11,608 nt of DNA from CAYGWX01 sp964353855 [NCBI: uncultured bacterium]. GTDB lineage: Bacteria; Edwardsbacteria; CAYGWX01. The DNA is taken from contig CAYGWX010000073.1 of the NCBI GenBank assembly GCA_964353855.1, forward strand, positions 1 through 11,608, in the 5' to 3' direction. Shown piece by piece: positions 6,474 through 11,608 of this stretch (position 1 is its first letter; each line of letters begins with the position of its first letter). Below the pieces are notes generated by a model. The model was not told the origin of the DNA, ran no database searches, and saw nothing but the letters and a program-made list of their open reading frames with translations. The position numbers and the translations under genes were made by a program.

Positions 6474-7040
6474 ATGAGAAATACACCCGCGCCATACCTC
6501 CTCCTCTTCCTCCTTGCCCTCACCGGCTGCTCCGGGAAGGAGGCCTTGGAGAACGAGGTGCTCAAGAGCCGGATCCGGGAGCTGGAGCAGAAGAACGCGG
6601 ATCTCCAGGTACAACTCTCCCAGGCCGAGGAGAAGATCAAGCGCCTGGGCCGGGAGGGAGAGAACCTGAGGGGCATCCGGGCCACGGCCGAGACCCTGAA
6701 GTGGCGGAGCCCCACGGACGTGGCCACGACCTCCAAGGAGAGGGCGGTCCGGGCGAACATGGAGACGATCCAGGTGATCGCGGAAAGCTATGCCCGGGAG
6801 CACGAGGGGTATTACCCGAACATGGAGACCCTGCTCAACCGGATCCCGGGGGGATTGGTCAATCCCTTCTCGGAATCGAGCAACCTGAGAGACGTGGTGG
6901 TGGCCGGGATCCCGGGAAAGCCCGGTGTGGCCGGATACGATGTCAGCCTCGATGAGGCCGGGCGGGGGGTGAGCTACCGCCTCTACGGGCACGGAGCCGA
7001 GGGGCTGCTCAAGGCCGTGCTGAGGGGAAGCCGGGGTTAA
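6474..7040 (+). CDS. Lipoprotein with coiled coil and pseudopilin-like domain
   Basis: 188 residues. A short hydrophobic signal peptide ends in the lipobox L16-T-G-C19, with Ser at +2, predicting lipid attachment and probably outer-membrane placement. Residues ~21-65 are a charged heptad-like coiled coil. From ~88 on, the segment R-A-V-R-A-N95-M-E-T-I-Q...S-Y-A-R-E-H-E-G-Y-Y-P115, then N130-P-F, resembles the globular part of type II secretion pseudopilins (GspG/PilE-like A-N-M-x-T-I-Q...Y-Y-P). The class III pilin signal and N-terminal assembly helix are absent; the lipoprotein anchor and coiled coil stand in their place. It therefore cannot join a pilus in the usual way. Its role is unknown. 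It shares a promoter with the downstream kinase-TPR gene, 71 bp away. The Shine-Dalgarno sequence before ATG 6474 is weak. Confidence 0.75.
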   Translation: MRNTPAPYLLLFLLALTGCSGKEALENEVLKSRIRELEQKNADLQVQLSQAEEKIKRLGREGENLRGIRATAETLKWRSPTDVATTSKERAVRANMETIQVIAESYAREHEGYYPNMETLLNRIPGGLVNPFSESSNLRDVVVAGIPGKPGVAGYDVSLDEAGRGVSYRLYGHGAEGLLKAVLRGSRG

Positions 7041-7111
7041 GGAGTCGGCCATCTTGGAAGCGCACCAGGACCGGATGAAGCCAGAGAGGGCTTAGAGGGA
7101 GAAAAGGGGAG

Positions 7112-9451
7112 ATGGAGGAAATCGTCCAAGGCTACACGGTGGAGCGGGAGCTGATGAAAAGAGGGCTGCGCACGACCGTGCTGGCCCGGGAGACCGGGAG
7201 CGGGAAGAGCGTGGTGGCCAAGGTCGTCGTCCTGCCGCCCGGCGAGGCCGCGGCCAACGCCGCCCGGGCGAGGCACCGCCACCTGGTGGAGAAGGTCCAG
7301 AAGCTCGCCGGGGAGGAGTTCGTGCCGATCCTCTCCTGGGGGGAGGAGGCGGGAAAGGTCTACCTGATCCGCGAGCATGTGGTCGGGATGACCCTGGCGG
7401 AGGTCCTGGCTACGGTGAAACGGCTTCCCGTAGAGCTGGCCGGGATCCTCTTCGGGGAGATCGTCCGGGCCGTGCAGAAAGCCCATGCCCAGGGCATCGC
7501 CCACCTGGACCTGACCCAGGCCAACATCGTGTTCCGGCAGGACGGCAAGCTGGTGTTCACGGACTGGGTGAAGGAGGAGGAGGGCGCGCCGACGGCCAGC
7601 CCGGCCGCCGAAGGGGTGCAGTGGTTCTGGCAGAAGGCCGACCAGAACCTGGACCTGTTCGCTATGGGGATCCTTTTCGCCAAGGTGCTGGTGGGAGAGC
7701 CCGGAACAGGGGCGGACGCCCCCGAGGCGGAGATCGTGGTGGCCCTGAGCCAGAGGCTGAGGGGGGATCCCGCCATCTCGGAAAGGATGGCGAAGATCAT
7801 CCAGAAACTCCTCGGCGAGGAGTTCGAGCGCTATGGCGGGGCCGAGGAGGTCCTGGCGGACCTGGAAGGTTACATCCAGCAGTTTGGGGAGTTCGACTCC
7901 CAGGTGGCCTGGCAGCGGTTCCTGGACGGGCCGGCGGCCTTTGTGGAACAGCTGAACCAGTGGAAGGCCAACCAGATCGCCCGGGAGGCCAAAGAGCTTC
8001 TGGAGCAGGGAAAGGTCCAGGAGGCCAAGGCCGAATTCGAGAGGGCCCTGGCGGTTGACCCCGAATGTTCCGAGGCCGAGGCGGAGTTGGAGCTCCTGGG
8101 GGCCAGGGAAGGGCTTTCGGTGGAAAAGCTGACGGCCCCGGCAAAGCCCCCCGCCAAGAAGGGCGTGGCCGACATCCTGGAGAAACTGCGGACCTCCGAG
8201 CCCCTGACCGCGGCTCCAGCCCCGGAGGCCAAAGCGCCCGAGAAGCCCGCTCCTCCGGTTCTGGAAGCCGGGGAGGAAGTCCTGCTTCCCGTGGAAGGGG
8301 AGGGCCCGGCAGGGGCATTGTTCGTTCCGGCCGAGCCGAGTCCGGAGAAGGAGATTCCCGCAGCGGTGGAGGCCCCTGCCGGGGAAGAGCCCCTCCCTGC
8401 CAGGGAGAGCGAGATCTTCGCGGTCCAAGCCGATGGGCGGGAGGTCGTGGCCGTGGAGGGAGGGGAAACTGCTCCAGAGCCGTTGACTAGGACTGAGGAA
8501 AGGCCTCCGGAGGGTCGGGCCGAAAAGGAAACCCCGGAAGTCACGGTGGAGGAGACCGTGCCCCTCGTCCCCCTGCCTGAGAAACCCAGCGAGGAGGAAG
8601 AGAAGGCCGGCATCGGCTTCGGGGAGGCCGTGGCCCAGCTGCCTGTCGAGGAGGGAAAGGAAGCCCTGGAGGTGCCTGAGAAGATGGGGGCTGAGGAATT
8701 CGTGGCCCTGGCGCGGGGGGAGAGGAAACTGCCCTGGAAGATCATCGGCATGATCGGAGCCGGGATCGCTCTCGCGGTGCTGGCCTTCTTCCTCATCAAG
8801 ACGCTGAACCGGCCCAAGGAGAAGGAGAAGGACAGCGAGGGCCTGTATCAGGAGGCCCTGAGGGCCCAGGAGGTCGGGGACTTCGAGCGGGCCCTGTCGA
8901 AGTTCGACCAGGTAGCCCGGCAATACTCCCAGACCCCGCGGGCGAGGTTCGCCCTGTCCAGCGCCGCGGACCTGGAATGGCGGCTGGGGCGGCAGGACAA
9001 AGCCCTGGAGCACTACCGCCTGGTGGTCAGCCGGGACGCGGACGACTCCCTGGGCCGGGAGGGGCGCTTCCACCGGGCCCTGATCCTGAGGGAGCAGAAG
9101 AAGGCCCCGGAGGCGCTGGAGGCGCTGGCCGGGTTCGTGATGGACTCCACGGCCGGGAGCCGCACCCTGGAAGCCCAGATGATCGCAGCGCAGCTGCTCC
9201 ACGACCAGGGCCTGGCGGACTCGGCCCTGGCCGTGTACGGCAAGGCCTTGAGCCTGGACGTGCGCAGGGTCTACGCCGTCCAGATGCACAAGGAGCGGGG
9301 GCTCCTCTTCGAGGAGAAAGAGGACTGGAAGTCGGCCCGTGCCGAATACGACGCCATCCTGGCGATGACCCAGACCTCGGACCTCTCGCACGTGTGGGCG
9401 GAGCAGAAGGCCTCGGCCATGGCCAACAAGATGATGGGCAAAGGGCGGTAG
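7112..9451 (+). CDS. Membrane protein with degenerate Ser/Thr kinase domain and C-terminal TPR region
   Basis: 779 residues. Residues ~7-265 follow the protein-kinase fold: K37 in V-V-A-K, H131-L-D133-L-T-Q-A-N138 as the catalytic loop, and D151-W-V in place of D-F-G. The glycine-rich loop is not recognisable, the activation segment is short and no A-P-E is seen, so the domain may be a weak kinase or a pseudokinase. A TPR-like helical pair follows at ~287-330, then a Pro/Glu/Ala-rich linker to ~540. One transmembrane helix spans 544-562, and the rest is a set of TPR-like helices outside the membrane (A-L-S-K-F-D-Q-V-A-R, A-L-E-H-Y-R-L-V-V, A-L-A-V-Y-G-K-A-L). This gives a cytoplasmic sensor or kinase part and a periplasmic scaffold. 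It is probably co-transcribed with the lipoprotein, which may be its periplasmic partner. PASTA repeats are absent. Confidence 0.75.
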   Translation: MEEIVQGYTVERELMKRGLRTTVLARETGSGKSVVAKVVVLPPGEAAANAARARHRHLVEKVQKLAGEEFVPILSWGEEAGKVYLIREHVVGMTLAEVLATVKRLPVELAGILFGEIVRAVQKAHAQGIAHLDLTQANIVFRQDGKLVFTDWVKEEEGAPTASPAAEGVQWFWQKADQNLDLFAMGILFAKVLVGEPGTGADAPEAEIVVALSQRLRGDPAISERMAKIIQKLLGEEFERYGGAEEVLADLEGYIQQFGEFDSQVAWQRFLDGPAAFVEQLNQWKANQIAREAKELLEQGKVQEAKAEFERALAVDPECSEAEAELELLGAREGLSVEKLTAPAKPPAKKGVADILEKLRTSEPLTAAPAPEAKAPEKPAPPVLEAGEEVLLPVEGEGPAGALFVPAEPSPEKEIPAAVEAPAGEEPLPARESEIFAVQADGREVVAVEGGETAPEPLTRTEERPPEGRAEKETPEVTVEETVPLVPLPEKPSEEEEKAGIGFGEAVAQLPVEEGKEALEVPEKMGAEEFVALARGERKLPWKIIGMIGAGIALAVLAFFLIKTLNRPKEKEKDSEGLYQEALRAQEVGDFERALSKFDQVARQYSQTPRARFALSSAADLEWRLGRQDKALEHYRLVVSRDADDSLGREGRFHRALILREQKKAPEALEALAGFVMDSTAGSRTLEAQMIAAQLLHDQGLADSALAVYGKALSLDVRRVYAVQMHKERGLLFEEKEDWKSARAEYDAILAMTQTSDLSHVWAEQKASAMANKMMGKGR

Positions 9452-9580
9452 GGGCCGCGAAGCGCGAGGCCTGAGGAGCCAGGAGGAATCATAAGACCCG
9501 GGGAGTCCGCGATGCGATGAAGGATAAGGAGAGACAGGGGAAGTAAAGGCTCGAACGGGGGGAAAAGGGAAGGATAGGCA

Positions 9581-9613
9581 AGAAGAGGCCTGGCGAAAAG
9601 CCAGGCCTCTTCT
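9581..9613 (+). terminator. Perfect 14-bp hairpin after the kinase-TPR gene
   Basis: AGAAGAGGCCTGGC (9581-9594) pairs fully with GCCAGGCCTCTTCT (9600-9613) around a GAAAA loop. No T tract follows on either strand, so it is either a non-canonical terminator or an mRNA 3'-end stabiliser. Confidence 0.55.
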
Positions 9614-9664
9614 ATGAATAATGGATCGCAAAAGGTGGTTTGGAGGAGGGAAAAGGGAGGTTTG

Positions 9665-9774
9665 AACGCCCATTGCACCCCCATTGGACGCCCAGTTCAC
9701 GCCCACAACCCTTCCTGTTCCCTTCCTGAACCCTTCCTGATCCCTTCCTGTTACCTTCCTGTTACCTTCCTCAG
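9665..9774. repeat. 11-bp periodic repeat array, ten units in two sub-types
   Basis: Units 1-4 are AACGCCCATTG, CACCCCCATTG, GACGCCCAGTT and CACGCCCACAA. Units 5-10 are CCCTTCCTGTT, CCCTTCCTGAA, CCCTTCCTGAT, CCCTTCCTGTT, ACCTTCCTGTT and ACCTTCCTCAG. The 11-bp phase holds across all 110 bp, even through the change of sub-type. On the other strand the first sub-type (e.g. GGGTGCAATGG) resembles units of the 1027-1081 array (GTTGCACCTGG). Confidence 0.8.
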
Positions 9775-9794
9775 CTTCCTGCAAGGTCTTACTC

Positions 9795-9815
9795 TCTTCT
9801 CCCTACGGGAGAAGA
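9795..9815. other. 9-bp inverted repeat
   Basis: TCTTCTCCC-TAC-GGGAGAAGA, a perfect stem with a 3-nt loop and no T tract. A similar run, CCTTCTCCCTAC, occurs near 1168, so this may be a dispersed intergenic element rather than a terminator. Confidence 0.45.
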
Positions 9816-9823
9816 AAGGGTTA

Positions 9824-9847
9824 GACGGTTGGACAGTTGGACGGTTA
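9824..9847. repeat. 8-bp tandem repeat, three units
   Basis: GACGGTTG, GACAGTTG and GACGGTTA in tandem, followed by a weak fourth unit. Related to the cluster at 4690-4722. Confidence 0.6.
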
Positions 9848-9864
9848 AATGGTAGGAGAGGTTA

Positions 9865-9898
9865 GAAAAAGTTAGGACGGGTCCTTTGGTTAAGGACC
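9865..9898 (-). terminator. Possible terminator of the minus-strand gene
   Basis: GGTCCTT (9880-9886) and AAGGACC (9892-9898) form a 7-bp stem directly after the minus-strand stop codon (9902-9904). A run of five T on the minus strand (9866-9870) follows about 9 nt later, which is further than usual. Confidence 0.4.
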
Positions 9899-9901
9899 GG
9901 C

Positions 9902-10534
9902 CTAAGGCTCGTAGACGTGGGAGATTTGGGAGAACGGGGTGTGGTTGGAGTCCGGAAGGATAAACCGCACCCGGAAAGAATAGCGCAGATTTGGCTTCGG
10001 GTCCCCGAGCACGAAATGCCTGTCCTTCGCCGGGAGGAAAGCCAGGTGGTGATGACGATGGGAATCAGGATTATGAGACGCCTTGGAAGAGCAGAAGTAA
10101 ATGTCAGCCAAAGAGTTATCCGGGAGATCCGGGAGGCTCCAGGAAAGGACCAAAGCCTTTAACCTCTTGTCCGGAATTAGCTTAAGCCTCGGCGGGTCGT
10201 ACTTCCTCATCCTGGGAGGAAAGACCGGCTCAGAAAACCCTGCATCCAGGGCCAATGTCGAATACTTCGTAAACACCGAAAGGGGCGTTCCCTTAGCCCC
10301 GAGCAAAGCCGTGAACGCCGACCAAGCCAGCCGCTCCTTCTCAGCCAGCTTCGCCCATTTCCGGGTCTGCTGACGGAAGAGGTCATTCAGCCTCCTCAGC
10401 CTGGCCGACTCCTTCATCTTCGGCTTGCGGTAAATCCGGACGTAAGAAATCCCCTTCCAGGACCCGTAGACCAGCATATCCCCGAACCGGCCAGAAGCCC
10501 TTTTGCCGTGAAACGGATGATCAAGCTTGGGCAT
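9902..10534 (-). CDS. Hypothetical protein with SWKGI-x-YVR motif and possible Fn3-like tail
   Basis: 210 residues, function not known. The start is firm: on the minus strand AGGAGG lies 6 nt before the ATG. The first ~35 residues contain G-R-F-G-D-M-L-V-Y-G-S25-W-K-G-I-S-Y-V-R33, followed by basic residues and a helical stretch with L-F-R-Q-Q-T-R-K-W and L-A-E-K-E-R-L-A-W. This N-terminal pattern recalls small uncharacterised proteins, among them the DUF6266-like group, whose role is unknown. From ~120 on, L-K-A-L-V-L-S-W-S-L-P and the late Y-S-F-R-V-R-F-I-L-P-D-S resemble the strands of a fibronectin type III domain, but this is weak. No signal peptide or membrane segment is visible; the protein is strongly basic. 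It is transcribed away from the AT-rich gene at 10753, with its own promoter. Confidence 0.7.
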   Translation of the reverse strand: MPKLDHPFHGKRASGRFGDMLVYGSWKGISYVRIYRKPKMKESARLRRLNDLFRQQTRKWAKLAEKERLAWSAFTALLGAKGTPLSVFTKYSTLALDAGFSEPVFPPRMRKYDPPRLKLIPDKRLKALVLSWSLPDLPDNSLADIYFCSSKASHNPDSHRHHHLAFLPAKDRHFVLGDPKPNLRYSFRVRFILPDSNHTPFSQISHVYEP

Positions 10535-10540
10535 TTATTG

Positions 10541-10546
10541 CCTCCT
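10541..10546 (-). promoter_or_regulatory. Ribosome binding site of the minus-strand gene
   Basis: AGGAGG on the minus strand, 6 nt upstream of the ATG at 10534, confirms that this frame is translated. Confidence 0.75.
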
Positions 10547-10609
10547 GATTTGAGATAAGGACTTGAAATGAGGGAAGATAGAAGTAACCAAGTGTAAACG
10601 GATATATAC

Positions 10610-10639
10610 ATTATAAGCGAAATCATGAGACAAAATCAA
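10610..10639 (-). promoter_or_regulatory. Promoter of the minus-strand gene
   Basis: On the minus strand TTGATT (10639-10634) is followed after 18 bp by a perfect TATAAT (10615-10610). The leader to the start codon would be about 70 nt. Confidence 0.6.
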
Positions 10640-10650
10640 GAGGTGGGAAA

Positions 10651-10668
10651 AAAGAGATAAATCTCTTT
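10651..10668. promoter_or_regulatory. 18-bp palindrome between divergent promoters (possible operator)
   Basis: AAAGAGAT-AA-ATCTCTTT, a perfect 8-bp inverted repeat. It lies between the two opposed -35 regions and overlaps the plus-strand one, a typical site for a dimeric repressor. Confidence 0.5.
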
Positions 10669-10695
10669 CAATTTTACTTTAAAATACGTTATAAT
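10666..10695 (+). promoter_or_regulatory. Promoter of the AT-rich nuclease-like gene
   Basis: TATAAT at 10690-10695 is perfect. The best -35 is TTTCAA (10666-10671) at 18 bp or TTCAAT at 17 bp, both weak matches. The leader to 10753 is about 50 nt. Confidence 0.5.
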
Positions 10696-10752
10696 TGAAA
10701 CGCATCACAGGAATGAATAAACGAACAGAGAAAAGCTAAACATAAGATAACT

Positions 10753-11601
10753 ATGCCATCTGAATGGAATAATCTAAGACCATGGAACGGTTCACAAGAC
10801 GGCGCCTTCGAGGAGCTGTGCTGCCAACTTGCCTCCTGTGAGAAAACACCACAAGGATCCAAGTTCATCCGTAAAGCACCCCCTGATGCAGGCGTTGAGT
10901 GCTATTGGACCTTACCCAATGGAGATGAATGGGGATGGCAAGCAAAATTTTTCCTAGGATCGCTTCAGGAAACCCAATGGAGACAAATAGATGAGTCAGT
11001 TGAAAAAGCACTTGAAAAACACCCTCGCCTAACAAAATATACAATCTGCCTCCCCAGAGACCTTGGGGATCCACTAATTGAAGGACAGAAATCCATTAAG
11101 GATAAATGGAATGAACGTGTAGAAAAATGGAAAGACTGGACCCAACAAAAAGCAAAACAGGTTGACTTCCCTTATTGGGGCGAACATGAAATATTCCAAC
11201 GTCTAAGTCTCGAAGAGCATAGAGGACGACATCTTTTCTGGTTTAATAAAGAACTATTCAGCAAGGAATGGTTAACTAAAAATATTGAGGTGGCGGTAGC
11301 TAACGCAGGACCACGATATACACCTGAGTTAAAAGTTGAACTACCAATCGCGCAATTGTTCGATGGCTTGGCAAGAACCCCAGAGTTCTTTAAGGAGATA
11401 AAAGAGCTGTATGGGAAAATGAGGCGAGAGTCATCCAATGGATATTTAAGGAAATGCGAGGAAAAAGTAAAAGATAAGACAATTGCCCTTAAAGGCAGTA
11501 TAGATGAAGTTTTATCAATCTTAGAAAAGATTGAAGAGGACGGAGTAAGCCCCACGTTTCGGCCCCCGTTAGGACTGGACCTGAGGAAAGTTGTGGTATA
11601 A
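10753..11601 (+). CDS. Mrr-like PD-(D/E)xK nuclease-domain protein, probably C-terminally truncated
   Basis: 282 residues, encoded by DNA clearly richer in A+T than the rest of the window. The N-terminal part fits an Mrr-like restriction endonuclease fold: A-F-E20-E21-L-C-C-Q-L-A as the first helix, P-D45-A-G-V-E-C as the metal-binding acidic motif, and W-G-W-Q63-A-K65 as the Q-x-K variant of (D/E)-x-K. The middle part (E-H-R-G-R-H-L-F-W-F-N-K-E-L-F) and the later L-P-I-A-Q-L-F-D-G-L-A-R-T-P-E-F-F are linker-like, of a kind I associate with large antiviral proteins that have a nuclease at the front and a STAND-type NTPase behind. No NTPase follows here. The last ~20 residues become Pro-rich and GC-rich, and the stop overlaps a promoter, so the reading frame looks cut off. 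ATG 10753 has no clear Shine-Dalgarno sequence. The defence role is inferred from the domain only. Confidence 0.6.
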   Translation: MPSEWNNLRPWNGSQDGAFEELCCQLASCEKTPQGSKFIRKAPPDAGVECYWTLPNGDEWGWQAKFFLGSLQETQWRQIDESVEKALEKHPRLTKYTICLPRDLGDPLIEGQKSIKDKWNERVEKWKDWTQQKAKQVDFPYWGEHEIFQRLSLEEHRGRHLFWFNKELFSKEWLTKNIEVAVANAGPRYTPELKVELPIAQLFDGLARTPEFFKEIKELYGKMRRESSNGYLRKCEEKVKDKTIALKGSIDEVLSILEKIEEDGVSPTFRPPLGLDLRKVVV

Positions 11602-11602
11602 T
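11575..11602 (+). promoter_or_regulatory. Extended -10 promoter at the right edge
   Basis: TGGTATAAT (11594-11602) is a perfect extended -10 element, with a weak -35 (CTGGAC, 11575-11580) 16 bp upstream. It overlaps the stop codon of the nuclease-like gene and should drive a gene beyond the window. Confidence 0.5.
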
Positions 11603-11608
11603 AGCCAC

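Larger units (their letters stand above)
9452..9901. other. Intergenic region between convergent genes
   Basis: No gene is supported. Bases 9452-9580 are purine-rich and show no clear signal. After that come a 14-bp hairpin (9581-9613), a 110-bp array of 11-bp units (9665-9774), a 9-bp hairpin (9795-9815), an 8-bp repeat (9824-9847) and a hairpin facing the minus-strand gene (9865-9898). Confidence 0.7.

Noticed and set aside
9665-9774. CRISPR array
   Set aside because: The units are 11 bp and contiguous, with no spacers and no cas genes.
7037-9784. Very long minus-strand open frame (about 915 codons) opposite the kinase-TPR gene
   Set aside because: It is a by-product of high GC and biased third positions. 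It covers the hairpin and the repeat array, is dominated by Gly/Leu/Arg/Pro, and shows no domain. The plus frame has clear kinase, TM and TPR features.

Overview
The window is a GC-rich bacterial chromosome segment, AT-rich only at its right end. The cut-off first gene pairs LVIVD-type beta-propeller repeats with a C-terminal FlgD-like/type IX-secretion-style tail. Together with a pilin-like lipoprotein and a membrane kinase-TPR protein, this suits an uncultivated lineage of the FCB or WOR-3/TA06-like sort. No rRNA or other taxonomic marker is present, so this is only a suggestion.

Left edge (3-1276): the 3' end of a secreted or cell-surface propeller protein, then an intergenic stretch with a 7-bp tandem repeat, an 11-bp tandem repeat and a strong GC-rich hairpin.

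Core (1277-6385): one well-bounded transcription unit. A consensus promoter (TTGACA-N18-TATAAT) leads into an L-threonine 3-dehydrogenase-like gene, holo-ACP synthase (acpS), Bacillus AcsA-type acetyl-CoA synthetase (acsA), a stand-alone acyl carrier protein, and glycine C-acetyltransferase (kbl), followed by a textbook intrinsic terminator. Dehydrogenase plus KBL is the known threonine-glycine route. An acetate-activating enzyme, a carrier protein and a phosphopantetheinyl transferase inside the same unit are not part of the standard pathway. They suggest that the acetyl group is carried on a protein rather than on CoA. The dehydrogenase has lost all four structural-zinc cysteines and has an altered nucleotide-binding site. 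The ACP has an unusually basic recognition helix. This cluster is the main candidate for an undescribed system.

Middle (6407-9613): a second unit, with promoter TTGACT-N18-TAGAAT, a lipoprotein whose coiled coil replaces the usual pilin N-helix in front of a pseudopilin-like domain, and a kinase-like/TM/TPR membrane protein with degenerate kinase motifs. A perfect 14-bp hairpin closes it.

Right (9614-11608): an intergenic region with a ten-unit 11-bp repeat array. Next comes a minus-strand gene of unknown function (SWKGI-x-YVR motif, possible Fn3-like tail). A divergent promoter region with an 18-bp palindrome separates it from an AT-rich plus-strand gene. That gene encodes an Mrr-like PD-(D/E)xK nuclease domain that appears cut short, with its stop codon inside a strong extended -10 promoter for whatever lies beyond the window. 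It looks like a remnant of a horizontally acquired defence gene.
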